Origin: an uncultured Thiotrichales bacterium
GTDB lineage: Bacteria > Pseudomonadota > Gammaproteobacteria > Francisellales > CACEW01
Reading direction: 5' to 3'
Assembly (NCBI GenBank): GCA_903870015.1
Contig: CAIQBE010000050.1
Coordinates: 180,764-244,763 of the forward strand
DNA: 64,000 nucleotides
The position numbers and the translations under genes were made by a program. Below are positions 19,760-29,620 of this stretch, piece after piece (position 1 is the stretch's first letter; each line of letters opens with the position of its first letter). The notes under the pieces are model-generated. The model worked only from the letters and a program-made list of their open reading frames with translations, made no database searches and was not told where the DNA came from.

Positions 19760-20347
19760 GTGTCACGCCCGAACATTATTTTTATCATCTCAGCACCCTC
19801 GGGCGCAGGCAAAACCACCTTGGTCAATGCTTTATTACAAGCAGATCCAAGACTGCATAACACAATTACTCACACCACCCGTAAAAAACGCCCCGATGAA
19901 GCCAATGGCGTACACTATCATTTTGTCAGCCAAGAACAATTTACCACATTAAAAGAACAAGGCTTTTTTGTTGAAACCGCCGAAATTTATGGCGAAAATT
20001 ATGGAACATCCAAAACCGCCATTGAAAATATTTTAGCAAAAAACCAAGACGTACTAATCAATATGGACTGGCAGGGTGCGCGTAATCTGCGTAGTGCATT
20101 TGCCAATGATAACACCCCTATCGTCAGTATTTTCGTACTACCACCCTCTATTAACGAACTGCGCACACGCATGCTTGCACGGGGCGATGAAAACACGCAT
20201 GAAATCGAAGCCAGACTTAAAGCCGCAGAGGCAGAAATCGCTCATGCAAGTGAGTACGATTACCATATCACCAATGATGATTTTAACGCTGCGCTAGAGG
20301 ACCTAACGGCCATTATTCGTGCAGCTCGAACTAGGACACAGCATTAA
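19760..20347 (+). CDS. gmk: Guanylate kinase
   Basis: 195-residue nucleoside monophosphate kinase (GMP + ATP to GDP + ADP). P-loop SAPSGAGKTT at residues 11-20; GMP-binding region with TTRKKRPDEANGVHYHFV; lid region ARGDE. The GTG start is preceded by AAGGAGC, 10 bp after the sucB stop, so it is probably expressed from the sucB promoter. Length is close to that of the family. Confidence 0.95.
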   Translation: MSRPNIIFIISAPSGAGKTTLVNALLQADPRLHNTITHTTRKKRPDEANGVHYHFVSQEQFTTLKEQGFFVETAEIYGENYGTSKTAIENILAKNQDVLINMDWQGARNLRSAFANDNTPIVSIFVLPPSINELRTRMLARGDENTHEIEARLKAAEAEIAHASEYDYHITNDDFNAALEDLTAIIRAARTRTQH

Positions 20348-20405
20348 GCCAAATTATCATTAAAAAAATGGATTTTAGTTTGATCATCATTCAGGGAGAT
20401 ATACA

Positions 20406-21713
20406 ATGCCAGATCTAGAGGGAACTATCGCACGCCTAGAGGCGAATGACCCAACACTGGAATCAATTGAGCTAATTAAAGGCGACATTAACGATGACAA
20501 AGCAACCAGATTGGCCACTGCTTTAAAAACCAGCACAATACCAGCATTAACATCAATGGACCTTAGCAGTAATGAAATTGATGATGCAGGAGCGACTGCG
20601 TTAGCAGAGGCTTTAGCACACAATACAACATTAACTGCAGTAGGGTTGTATGATAATAATATTAGCAATACAGGCGCCATCGCTCTAGCAGAAGCTTTAA
20701 AGCGTAATAGAACGCTAACATCGCTTGAACTCTGGGAAAATAAGATTGGAGATACTGGAGCCTCTGCTATCGCCTCTGCTTTACAAGAACACAACCAAAC
20801 ACTAACGTTAATCGAGCTCGGAAATAACAAGATTAGCAGCACAGGCGCGAGTGCACTAGCCCAGGCTTTAGAGAATAACACAACACTAATATCAATGAAT
20901 CTTGGATGGAATACTACCATCGGCGCTAAAGGAGCACGGGCCTTGTCCGAGGCTTTAAAGACTAACAAAACCCTGAGACACCTAAGCCTGGATCAAACCA
21001 ATACAGGTGCTAAAGGAGCAGAAGCATTGGCCGAGGCTTTAAAGCTTAACCATACACTCGAACTTTTGGATCTTAAACACAATAATATTGGCACCCAAGG
21101 AGCTACTGCCATCGCCAATGCGTTAGCAAGTAACACAACACTGATCGAGCTTAAGCTTGGGTATAATAATATTGGCATTGAAGGCACACGCGCATTGATC
21201 GAAACACTATTAAGACTCAACAAAACACTGAGCATACTGCACTTGGGAGGGAATAACATTGGTGATGAAGGAGCAATCGCTCTGGCCAAATTTTTACAAC
21301 ATAACACAACACTAACAAAACTCAAGCTTGTCCATAATAATATTGGGGATGCAGGAGTCATCGCCTTGGCCGAAGCGTTAAAACATAACGAAACTCTGCT
21401 ATCGCTTGAACTTGATCATAATGAATTTGGCCCCTTAGGTACAGCCGCATTACAAGATATTAAGATAATTCTTGCACGAAATAACGCAAAGACTGACGCA
21501 CCAATAGGACTATTGCCACTAGCTGCGGACACAGAGCATGATATTTCCCCTATGGCAAGATCAACCACTGCTCCGCCCACAAGAGAAGAAGACAGAAGGA
21601 CTGTGGTAATCAACCCTATGCGACGAGACGCAGCAACAGCTTTTCAGACTGCAACGAGACCCAAGATGGCAGCAAAATCGGCGGACACCGGGTGTCGCTG
21701 CACTATTCAATAG
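20406..21713 (+). CDS. Leucine-rich-repeat protein with C-terminal CaaX box
   Basis: 435-residue protein with about 11 leucine-rich repeats of 28-29 residues (about 20-365) of the ribonuclease-inhibitor/NLR type, each reading like LxxLxLxxNxIGDxGAxALAEAL. That type is common in eukaryotes and in effectors of intracellular bacteria. A polar tail of about 60 residues follows and ends GCRCTIQ: the last four residues, CTIQ, form a CaaX prenylation box with another cysteine two residues before it. There is no signal peptide or membrane span. GGGAGA precedes the ATG. A host-targeted, lipid-anchored effector is the inference; no secretion genes are in view. Confidence 0.82.
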   Translation: MPDLEGTIARLEANDPTLESIELIKGDINDDKATRLATALKTSTIPALTSMDLSSNEIDDAGATALAEALAHNTTLTAVGLYDNNISNTGAIALAEALKRNRTLTSLELWENKIGDTGASAIASALQEHNQTLTLIELGNNKISSTGASALAQALENNTTLISMNLGWNTTIGAKGARALSEALKTNKTLRHLSLDQTNTGAKGAEALAEALKLNHTLELLDLKHNNIGTQGATAIANALASNTTLIELKLGYNNIGIEGTRALIETLLRLNKTLSILHLGGNNIGDEGAIALAKFLQHNTTLTKLKLVHNNIGDAGVIALAEALKHNETLLSLELDHNEFGPLGTAALQDIKIILARNNAKTDAPIGLLPLAADTEHDISPMARSTTAPPTREEDRRTVVINPMRRDAATAFQTATRPKMAAKSADTGCRCTIQ

Positions 21714-21720
21714 CGATGCT

Positions 21721-24405
21721 CTATGCCAAATTTTTAAGCACCGTAGGCAAAATACCACCATTTTGATAATACTCAACTTCGATCTCGTTATCCAAGCGTA
21801 CTTGCACTTCAAAAGTCTTCACTTGACCAGAAGCGTCAGTGGCTTCAATCACCACGCTTTGACGCGGCTTAATCTTACCCAAACCTTTAATCGCGTAAGT
21901 TTCCATACCAGTTAAGCCTAATTTCTCACGAGAATCCCCTTCAAAGAACTGCAAGGGCAACACGCCCATACCCACCAAATTACTACGATGAATACGCTCA
22001 TAGGTTTCGGCAATAACTACTTTCACACCCAACAAAGTCGTACCTTTAGCCGCCCAATCACGTGAGCTACCAGTGCCATACTCTTTACCTGCAATCACCA
22101 ACAATGGGGTGCCTGCTTCTTTATACTTCATTGCAGCGTCATAAATAAACATAGTCTCGCCATTAGGATGATACAATGTATAGCTACCCTCTTTACCCGC
22201 AACTAATAAATTTCTTAAACGCACATTACCAAAAGTCCCGCGCATCATGACTTCGTGATTACCACGACGAGAACCATAAGAGTTAAAATCTGCTTTTTTA
22301 ACGCCATGAGCCAATAAATACTGACCTGCTGGATAAGCCTCAGGAATGCTACCTGCCGGTGAAATATGGTCGGTTGTGACCGAATCACCCAACAAGGCCA
22401 ATACCCTGACACCATGAAGCTCTGAAGGCGGCGCCTGATGCGAACTCAACCCCTCAAAGAACGGTGGATTTTGAATATACGTAGAGCTATTATCCCATTG
22501 GTATAACTGCCCGGTCGGAATCTTTAATTCTTGCCATTCTTGAGTACCATCAAAGACGATGCTATATTTGTCTTTAAACATTTCTGGTGTTACCAAAGAT
22601 TTAACAATTTCGGCAATTTCAGCGGTTTTTGGCCAAATATCTTTTAAGTACACAGGCTGACCTTGTGGATCCACGCCCAAGACATCTTTATCTGGATCAA
22701 AATCAACCGTCCCAGCCAAGGCGAAAGCCACAACATGAATTGGCGATGCTAAATAATTTGCCTTCACCAATGGATTGATCCGCCCTTCAAAATTGCGATT
22801 ACCACTTAACACCGCAGAGGCCACCAAATCACCCTCTTTAATGGCTTTAGCAACCGGCTCTGGCAAATCACCGCTATTACCAATACAAGTCGTACAACCA
22901 TAGCCAACGACATTGAAATGCAGATCATTCAAGGATTTCATCAAACCAGATTTCTCTAAATAGGCACTGACCACTTGCGAACCAGGGGCTAAGCTGGTTT
23001 TCACAAAAGGCTTAACGCTTAAGCCTTTGGCCACCGCATTACGCGCTAAAATCCCGGCACCCACCATCACATAAGGATTAGAAGTATTAGTACAGGAGGT
23101 AATAGCAGCAATCACAACACTACCTTGTTTCAAATTCACATTTTCACCCGCAACTGGAACTTCTTTTTTAATTTGATCGGCAGTTAAACCAAAGCCACGT
23201 TTTTCAACCGGAGCCACTAATGATTCATGAAACATTGTTTTAAGTTCACGTAAACCAACGCGATCTTGTGGACGCTTAGGGCCAGCCAAAGTCGAGTCAA
23301 TGGTCGCTAAATCAAGATCTAACACTACGGTATAATCGGGAGCTTCATTAGCATCACTTCTAAACAAACTTTGCTCGCCACACACGGTTTTAACTAAATC
23401 AACATATTCACCGCGATTGGATTGTACTAAATAATCAACCGTCTGTTGATCGACAGGGAAAAAGCCCATGGTCGCACCATATTCAGGCGCCATATTGGCA
23501 ATAGTAGAGCGATCAGGCAAGGTTAAGTGATTTAAACCTTCACCAAAGAATTCGACAAACTTACCAACCACACCTTGCTTACGCAACATTTGGGTGACAT
23601 ATAAAACTAAATCCGTTGCGGTCACGCCTTCACGCAATTGGCCTTTAACACGCACACCAACAACATCAGGAAGTTCCATATAATAAGGCTGACCTAACAT
23701 CACAGCTTCTGCTTCAATCCCACCAACGCCCCAGCCCATGACACCCAAACCATTAATCATCGTCGTATGTGAATCGGTTCCCACCAAAGTATCAGGATAG
23801 GCAACCAAGCCATCCGCTGTTTTTTTAGTCATCACCACATGGGCTAAATACTCTAAATTCACCTGATGGATTATCCCCATGCCCGGTGGCACCACTTTAA
23901 AATCCTGGAAGGCTTTTTGTGCCCATTTTAATAAAGTATAGCGCTCACTATTACGCTCATATTCAAGCGCAACGTTATGACCCAAAGCCTGACTATCGCC
24001 AAAATAATCCACCTGCACCGAGTGATCCACCACAAGCGCGGTATCGACCAAAGGATTAATTTTATTAGGATCACCCCCCAAAGTTTTAATGGCATCACGC
24101 ATCGAGGCTAAGTCAACTACGGCAGGCACACCGGTAAAATCCTGCATGACCACACGCGCAGGCATAAAGGGAATCTCAGGACGAATAGCCTGACGCGCAT
24201 CCCAATCTAAAGCTTTCATCACATCTTCTTCTTTCACTTTCTTACCATCGACGTTACGTAATAAGTTTTCGACCAAAATGCGAATTGAGTAAGGCAAACG
24301 CTTAATATCTTTACCAGTTTTTTTCGCCAAGGCTTCTAGGCTAAAAACAACAATATCTTTACCAGCAATATTAAGATTTTTTTTGGTATCAAGTTTCAGT
24401 GTCAT
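21721..24405 (-). CDS. acnA: Aconitate hydratase A
   Basis: 894-residue monomeric aconitase that interconverts citrate and isocitrate in the TCA cycle. The three cysteine ligands of the 4Fe-4S cluster are seen in AITSCTNTSNP and GYGCTTCIGNSG. The C-terminal swivel domain contains GSSRDWAAKG. Length matches AcnA of E. coli (about 890), not AcnB. It follows the small zinc-finger gene by 12 bp. Its end is 7 bp from the convergent LRR gene end, with no hairpin between them. Confidence 0.97.
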   Translation of the reverse strand: MTLKLDTKKNLNIAGKDIVVFSLEALAKKTGKDIKRLPYSIRILVENLLRNVDGKKVKEEDVMKALDWDARQAIRPEIPFMPARVVMQDFTGVPAVVDLASMRDAIKTLGGDPNKINPLVDTALVVDHSVQVDYFGDSQALGHNVALEYERNSERYTLLKWAQKAFQDFKVVPPGMGIIHQVNLEYLAHVVMTKKTADGLVAYPDTLVGTDSHTTMINGLGVMGWGVGGIEAEAVMLGQPYYMELPDVVGVRVKGQLREGVTATDLVLYVTQMLRKQGVVGKFVEFFGEGLNHLTLPDRSTIANMAPEYGATMGFFPVDQQTVDYLVQSNRGEYVDLVKTVCGEQSLFRSDANEAPDYTVVLDLDLATIDSTLAGPKRPQDRVGLRELKTMFHESLVAPVEKRGFGLTADQIKKEVPVAGENVNLKQGSVVIAAITSCTNTSNPYVMVGAGILARNAVAKGLSVKPFVKTSLAPGSQVVSAYLEKSGLMKSLNDLHFNVVGYGCTTCIGNSGDLPEPVAKAIKEGDLVASAVLSGNRNFEGRINPLVKANYLASPIHVVAFALAGTVDFDPDKDVLGVDPQGQPVYLKDIWPKTAEIAEIVKSLVTPEMFKDKYSIVFDGTQEWQELKIPTGQLYQWDNSSTYIQNPPFFEGLSSHQAPPSELHGVRVLALLGDSVTTDHISPAGSIPEAYPAGQYLLAHGVKKADFNSYGSRRGNHEVMMRGTFGNVRLRNLLVAGKEGSYTLYHPNGETMFIYDAAMKYKEAGTPLLVIAGKEYGTGSSRDWAAKGTTLLGVKVVIAETYERIHRSNLVGMGVLPLQFFEGDSREKLGLTGMETYAIKGLGKIKPRQSVVIEATDASGQVKTFEVQVRLDNEIEVEYYQNGGILPTVLKNLA

Positions 24406-24417
24406 GAGGGTTTCCTT

Positions 24418-24597
24418 TTATTTCTTTAAAGTATAAGTTGCGGAACAATAAGGGCAAACAACGGTGCCCTCTTGCTTAATCGGTAAGTACACACGTGGAT
24501 GCATATTCCACAAAGTTTGATCAGGCCTCGGACAAGATAGTGGCAAATCTTTGGAGGTCACATAATGAATATCTTTTTGTGGTTGTGTTTCAGACAT
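24418..24597 (-). CDS. Small zinc-finger protein (zf-CHCC type)
   Basis: 59-residue protein. The pattern SCPRP...MHPRVYLPI...VVCPYCSATY gives one Cys, one His and a CxxC, the zf-CHCC fold also found in the mitochondrial complex I subunit NDUFS6 and in small proteobacterial proteins. ATG at 24597 is taken with GGTAG upstream; an ATG two codons earlier (24603) is possible. It is first in a two-gene unit with acnA, 12 bp apart, so a link with iron-sulfur or respiratory metabolism is plausible but inferred. Confidence 0.75.
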   Translation of the reverse strand: MSETQPQKDIHYVTSKDLPLSCPRPDQTLWNMHPRVYLPIKQEGTVVCPYCSATYTLKK

Positions 24598-24625
24598 AAT
24601 CATCTACCGCTAATGAGTTGCGCGT

Positions 24626-24654
24626 ATTATACCGATTTCTTCCTCATTTTGTAA
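24626..24654 (-). promoter_or_regulatory. Promoter of the zinc-finger/acnA unit
   Basis: On the minus strand TTACAA (24649-24654), 17 bp, TATAAT (24626-24631). It lies back to back with the promoter of the coiled-coil gene about 35 bp away. Confidence 0.7.
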
Positions 24655-24689
24655 GCCATCATAATGAACAAAAATAGCAAGCATCAATG

Positions 24690-24717
24690 TTGCAAATTTG
24701 ATCAATAAGTATATAAT
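24690..24717 (+). promoter_or_regulatory. Promoter of the coiled-coil repeat gene
   Basis: TTGCAA (24690-24695), 16-bp spacer, TATAAT (24712-24717), divergent from the zinc-finger/acnA promoter. Confidence 0.65.
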
Positions 24718-24779
24718 ACGCACAATTCAAAAAAATTTGTGTTACAATGAGAGCAGCAAAACAAAAAAGAGATGACATC

Positions 24780-25340
24780 GTGAGACCTTTTAACTCACTC
24801 AAATCATTTGACCGACTCACAGATGCTGGCGTTTCTGAGCGACAAGCACGTGAGTTTATAGGCATATTTGAAGAATCTCTCGATGCCAGTGTTGAGAATT
24901 TGACAACAAAACCCGAGTTACAAGCCGCAGAGCTTGCACTTAGAGCAGACATCAAAACCGTAGAGACCACCCTCAGATCAGAGATACAAGCATCTGAAGC
25001 TGCTATCAGATCAGACATGCAAGCCTCTGAAGCTGCTATCAGATCAGACATGCAAGCCTCTGAAGCCGCTATCAGATCAGATATGCAAGCCTCTGAAGCC
25101 GCTATCAGATCAGACATGCAAGCCTCTGAAGCCGCTATCAGATCAGACATGCAAGCCTCTGAAGCAAGCCTAAGGGCAGAAATTAAAAGCGAAGCTACTG
25201 CAATAAAAGCAGAGCTCTATGAACAAGGCAAAAAACTAAGCGCCTTAGAATCAGGACAAGCTTTAATGCAACGCTTATTTTTTGGTGGCACACTCGCTAT
25301 TCTTGTAGGTATCGGTGCACTGTTTTTACATCAAGGCTAA
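24780..25340 (+). CDS. Hendecad-repeat coiled-coil protein with C-terminal membrane anchor
   Basis: 186 residues from the GTG at 24780, which has AAGAGA upstream; an ATG at 24747 would add 11 residues but has no ribosome site. The N-terminal part (FDRLTDAGVSERQAREF) and the alanine-rich helices with a terminal membrane span resemble DUF1640/CCDC90-like proteins. The middle is a run of identical 11-residue units (ASEAAIRSDMQ), a hendecad coiled coil. The last 20 or so residues (LFFGGTLAILVGIGALFL) are one membrane span. Function unknown; the helix could act as a ruler or oligomerising stalk. Confidence 0.7.
   Translation: MRPFNSLKSFDRLTDAGVSERQAREFIGIFEESLDASVENLTTKPELQAAELALRADIKTVETTLRSEIQASEAAIRSDMQASEAAIRSDMQASEAAIRSDMQASEAAIRSDMQASEAAIRSDMQASEASLRAEIKSEATAIKAELYEQGKKLSALESGQALMQRLFFGGTLAILVGIGALFLHQG
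24990..25175 (+). repeat. 33-bp in-frame tandem repeat
   Basis: Five nearly identical 33-bp units (starting at 24990, 25023, 25056, 25089, 25122) plus a partial sixth, each coding one 11-residue coiled-coil unit. The few differences are silent or conservative, pointing to recent expansion. Confidence 0.9.
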
Positions 25341-25405
25341 AAGCAAAAACTTCCTAAGCCTCAATAAAAATGCTAGAATAAGCCCTTTAAATTTAGGCAT
25401 GAATC

Positions 25406-26983
25406 ATGAGCCTCATTGACGAAATTAATAAACGCCGTACTTTTGCGATCATCTCTCACCCTGATGCCGGTAAAACGACCATTACTGAAAAGCTCCTCTT
25501 ACATGGTGGTGCTATCCAGTTAGCGGGCGAGGTCAAAGGCAAAAAAGCCAAGCGTCATGCTACGTCTGATTGGATGGAACTGGAACAACAAAGGGGAATT
25601 TCGGTCACGACCTCAGTCATGCAATTTGAATACAATCAACGCATTGTCAATTTGCTCGATACGCCAGGCCATGAGGATTTCTCAGAAGACACTTATCGCA
25701 CCCTCACGGCAGTAGATTCTTGCTTAATGATCATCGATGGTGCTAAAGGAGTTGAGGAGCGCACCATCAAGCTCATGGAGGTCTGCCGCCTGCGCACCAC
25801 ACCCATCTTTACTTTTATCAATAAACTCGATCGCGATAACAAAAGCCCTACAGAACTTCTTGATGAAATCGAAAAAGTATTAAACATCAAATGCGCCCCC
25901 ATCAACTGGCCAATCGGCATGGGCAAATATTTTAAAGGCGTTTACAATCTTTATACCGACACGACCACACTATACGAAGGTGGTCATGGTGAACACTTAC
26001 ATACTTACGCAACGATCACTGGCCTAAACAATCCCGAGCTTGATGCCAAAATCGGGGATCTTGCTGATGACTTACGTCTCGAAGTTGAACTTGTTAAAGG
26101 CGCAAGCCACACCTATGATCATGAGGGCTATTTAAAAGGCGAATTAACACCCGTATATTTTGGCACGGCTTTGGGTAATTTCGGTATTGACTTATTGCTC
26201 AACGACTTCACCCGCGAAGCACCAACACCTGAACCACGACAAACGGTTGAACGCACGATTACTCCAGATGAACCAAAATTCACGGGCTTTGTATTTAAAA
26301 TCCAAGCCAACATGGACCCCAATCATCGCGACCGCATTGCCTTTATGCGTATTTGCTCTGGCAAATTTGAAGAAGGCATGAAAATGTGGCAAGTACGTGT
26401 GCAAAAGCAATTACAAGTGAACAAGGCCCTAACCTTCATGGCCGCCAATCGGGAACACGTCAAAGACGCTTATGCTGGCGATATTATCGGCATCTACAAT
26501 CACGGTGGTATTCAAATCGGCGATAGCTTTTCCATGGGCGAGAATTTAAAATTCACGGGCATTCCCAATTTTGCACCTGAGCTCTTCAAACGCGTGCGTT
26601 TAAAAGATCCACTAAAAATGAAAGCCTTGCAAAAAGGCTTGGTCCAGCTCTCAGAAGAAGGCGCCACCCAAGTATTTCGGCCACTCATCAACAATGATCT
26701 AATTTTAGGCGCAGTAGGACATTTACAATTTGACGTCGTAGCCTTTCGCCTGAAAAGCGAATACTCCGTAGAATGTATTTACGAGCCGATTAATGTCAGC
26801 ACAGCGCGCTGGATCAAAGCTAAAAACGACACCGCCCTCGAGCAACTTAAAAATAAAGCAGAAGAGTATTTAGCCCTGGATGGCAGCGGCGCCCTAACCT
26901 ACCTAGCACCCACACGGGTAAATCTACAGCTAGCAACCGAACGCTATCCAGACATAGAATTTTGCGCAACTAAAGAACACTAG
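25406..26983 (+). CDS. prfC: Peptide chain release factor 3
   Basis: 525-residue translational GTPase that recycles RF1/RF2 from the ribosome after termination. G1 is SHPDAGKTT near residue 17, switch/G2 is in [13 protein letters not shown]3 is [14 protein letters not shown] (an RF3 hallmark), and G4 is INKLDRD. Length matches E. coli RF3 (529). A TGCTAGAAT extended -10 lies just upstream at about 25371-25379. It converges on the rubredoxin gene, with only 2 bp between the two stop codons. Confidence 0.96.
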   Translation: MSLIDEINKRRTFAIISHPDAGKTTITEKLLLHGGAIQLAGEVKGKKAKRHATSDWMELEQQRGISVTTSVMQFEYNQRIVNLLDTPGHEDFSEDTYRTLTAVDSCLMIIDGAKGVEERTIKLMEVCRLRTTPIFTFINKLDRDNKSPTELLDEIEKVLNIKCAPINWPIGMGKYFKGVYNLYTDTTTLYEGGHGEHLHTYATITGLNNPELDAKIGDLADDLRLEVELVKGASHTYDHEGYLKGELTPVYFGTALGNFGIDLLLNDFTREAPTPEPRQTVERTITPDEPKFTGFVFKIQANMDPNHRDRIAFMRICSGKFEEGMKMWQVRVQKQLQVNKALTFMAANREHVKDAYAGDIIGIYNHGGIQIGDSFSMGENLKFTGIPNFAPELFKRVRLKDPLKMKALQKGLVQLSEEGATQVFRPLINNDLILGAVGHLQFDVVAFRLKSEYSVECIYEPINVSTARWIKAKNDTALEQLKNKAEEYLALDGSGALTYLAPTRVNLQLATERYPDIEFCATKEH

Positions 26984-26985
26984 CG

Positions 26986-27156
26986 CTAGACTTCAACCAT
27001 CTCAAAATCCTGCTTACTCGCGCCGCACTCAGGGCAAACCCAAGTCAAAGGAATGTCTTCCCAACGCGTACCCGGAGCAATATCATCTTCGGGTGAACCT
27101 AATTCTTCATCATAAATCCAACCACACAACAAACAAATATATTTCTTGTATTCCAT
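26986..27156 (-). CDS. Rubredoxin
   Basis: 56-residue protein reading [20 protein letters not shown] at the start. The two iron-binding CxxCG knuckles are C8/C11 and C41/C44, with the usual aromatic residues and the [15 protein letters not shown] middle section. It is a one-electron carrier with a single Fe(Cys)4 site, in the cytoplasm. The ATG at 27156 has a strong AAGGAG site. It stands alone, convergent with prfC; no rubredoxin reductase or alkane hydroxylase is nearby, so the redox partner is unknown. Confidence 0.93.
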   Translation of the reverse strand: MEYKKYICLLCGWIYDEELGSPEDDIAPGTRWEDIPLTWVCPECGASKQDFEMVEV

Positions 27157-27362
27157 AAACAGCTCCTTGAGATAAAATTGACATGAGGCGTATTCTAACG
27201 AGATTTACCCAGATAATAAAGCCCAATTTTCACAAACCCAACACGAACAAAATAATGCACATAAAAAAATTTAAAATAATAATAAAAAATTGACATTTAA
27301 GAGTCTAATACTTACAATCCAACCAATTTACACATAAGTAACTTTACAAAAGAGGTCATACA

Positions 27363-29534
27363 ATGGCAGCAGCGCGTCAAGAAAATATAACCAACCCCTT
27401 AATAAACGCCATTAATGCAAACACCCCTGAAGGGGATAGCGAAGCAATACGATTACTTGAACAAGGTTTTGATCCCAACACGCCAGACTATTATGGGTTT
27501 ACACCATTGCACCATACAATTCGCACACGCAACATTCAACTATTCGACATTCTAATAGCCCACAAAAGCCTCAGACTAAATGTAATGACACAAAGATTTC
27601 ATTTTACCAAAGATCCAGAAGGAAAAATCACCGCCCCCCTTAACCTTGCAGAACTAGTCATAAAACTAATAGACGACGAAGAAGGAAAATCATGCCGCAC
27701 GCATATGTTACAAGCTTTGGCTAAAACAGGAATAACACCTAGAAACACAGGATCCAAAAACCAAAGCCTACTGAAAAAACACATGCCAGCGATAACCTTT
27801 GGAATCATACCCATCATAGGAGCAATAACACTAAGAGAGCTATTTAACCTAATGCTAAGCACCATCAACCCCTCACGCGCATCTTACTTAGCAAGCACGT
27901 GTACTGATGAAAATCTCCAGCACTCTAGCCTTTATGTAACACTGATGTGCCATTCAAAACCTGCAAGGGCACTACCCAAGGAGCTTGATCCAATAAGCGC
28001 GGGGATGCTTTCAAGCTTAGCATTACTAACGACAGTCTATGCAATTGCTCTTGCCAAAGCGGATTCAAAAGCACAGACTCAAGCAGGACATGGATTACTT
28101 GTTCTAACGGGCCTCTCAATCATCATGGCAACTATTTATAACAGCGATAATGCATGGGCAAAAAACATCACAGCAACAGCATTAATCTTAGCTGCATCAC
28201 TATATATTTATTTTAACGCCTTTAAGCCAGCAACCAGAGTAAAAGCCCCGGCAAAATCTGCAGAAAAATCTCAAAATGTTTGGTGGACTAGAGATACCCC
28301 ACAAACCATTGCTGCTCCTCAAGCACCTCAAATTCAAATCGATGGACGAGATGGGCGGGTAGTCGAAGTCACAAAAGATGTTGGAAACTGCCTCTTTGAC
28401 TCCGTCGCATATGTATTAAGGCGACCAGAATTTAAATCCGTCGTAGAAGCATTAAAGGGCAAGGTAAGCTCAGGTGATTTAAGAGCGTTAGGAATAGCTA
28501 AGTTAAAAACTCAATTGATAGCAGATCCTGATTCATTTTTTGAAGCGAGTTTTGTATTAACCAACGGCTATAATCAAGAGAATGTCGTTACATCTGAAGC
28601 GTATATTGCTGCCATGAGTCAAGATAAATGCGCCGCAGAAGGCCCTATTATTGACATGTTGGCAATGGCACTCCAAGTTCAATTTACAATCATTGATAGG
28701 AACCAAATCATAGAAATCAGGGATCACGCAAAAGACATTCAAGGCACCATCATATTATTGCAAGCAGGCCTGCATTATCAAGTCATAGAATTAGATCCTA
28801 GCACCGAAATACCAATGGCTAGCACAGCTGGAACAGCTGAAGAAGAGATAGCGATAGATGCAGCTGCATTGGCATCACAAAGAGGCATAGGACACATTTC
28901 AAGAACGCACTCAGGATCACGGGACCTATGCAAAATAGCACACGCAGCCCCTGATGGTGACTGTGGCTTTACCGCAAGTAGATTAGCGCTACAACTGCAA
29001 AACCACCATGACTTAGCGCCTTTTTTTGAACGCAGAGCCTTTATAGAACTCATCAGAACAACACTGGAGGATCCTAGCTCAGAAGAACGATCAAGGGTAT
29101 TGATCAATGAAATTTTTAGAGTAGATCGCGCAGAAAATTTTGGTGATTGGAGCGAGTGCTTTACACACTCAACCTATTGGATGGAAGAGGCACACTTCCG
29201 CTTTTTATCCCATCACCTCAATATTGCCTTTGAAATCTACCACGCAGGAACAGGAGTCCTTGAGCCTGAACCCGGTAATAATGCAAGAATTTACGAAGGA
29301 ACAGGAATGCCTGCTGCCACTGTTTCTTTAGCACATGTCAGCACCATGTTACAGAATCGTCAAGGCGCCGTATTAAATCATTTCGATGCTATTATTATTG
29401 ATCCAACAGCTAGACAACAGGATCAAATAGAAAGACTCAATACCGTAGGAGATAATAGGCATGATCAGTCCGGACTAGCTTTTCTTAGCACGAGCGCCTC
29501 AAGCGCCAGCACGTCAGCAGCACCTACGCTTTAA
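27363..29534 (+). CDS. Ankyrin/transmembrane protein with two OTU-like domains
   Basis: 723-residue protein of eukaryotic character. The N-terminal 110 residues have ankyrin-type repeats (best: GFTPLHHTIRTRNIQLFDIL). Hydrophobic segments lie near 140-165, 218-237, 247-265 and 271-290. An OTU-like cysteine-protease domain (about 325-480) has GNCLFDSVAY with C343 and a His in GLHYQV (H471). A second, more divergent one (about 522-685) has PDGDCGF with C534 and NHFDAI (H673). OTU enzymes cleave ubiquitin chains, which bacteria lack, so host ubiquitin is the likely target if exported. The polar C-terminal tail is Ser/Ala-rich. A long AT-rich upstream region and AGAGG precede the ATG. Confidence 0.78.
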   Translation: MAAARQENITNPLINAINANTPEGDSEAIRLLEQGFDPNTPDYYGFTPLHHTIRTRNIQLFDILIAHKSLRLNVMTQRFHFTKDPEGKITAPLNLAELVIKLIDDEEGKSCRTHMLQALAKTGITPRNTGSKNQSLLKKHMPAITFGIIPIIGAITLRELFNLMLSTINPSRASYLASTCTDENLQHSSLYVTLMCHSKPARALPKELDPISAGMLSSLALLTTVYAIALAKADSKAQTQAGHGLLVLTGLSIIMATIYNSDNAWAKNITATALILAASLYIYFNAFKPATRVKAPAKSAEKSQNVWWTRDTPQTIAAPQAPQIQIDGRDGRVVEVTKDVGNCLFDSVAYVLRRPEFKSVVEALKGKVSSGDLRALGIAKLKTQLIADPDSFFEASFVLTNGYNQENVVTSEAYIAAMSQDKCAAEGPIIDMLAMALQVQFTIIDRNQIIEIRDHAKDIQGTIILLQAGLHYQVIELDPSTEIPMASTAGTAEEEIAIDAAALASQRGIGHISRTHSGSRDLCKIAHAAPDGDCGFTASRLALQLQNHHDLAPFFERRAFIELIRTTLEDPSSEERSRVLINEIFRVDRAENFGDWSECFTHSTYWMEEAHFRFLSHHLNIAFEIYHAGTGVLEPEPGNNARIYEGTGMPAATVSLAHVSTMLQNRQGAVLNHFDAIIIDPTARQQDQIERLNTVGDNRHDQSGLAFLSTSASSASTSAAPTL

Positions 29535-29620
29535 AAATTAAAGACAGAAAACCTATACTCAAGTTAACTCATGGCATTAAATTTGCTATGATAACATCCA
29601 TATAGCAAAAATGAACTGAC

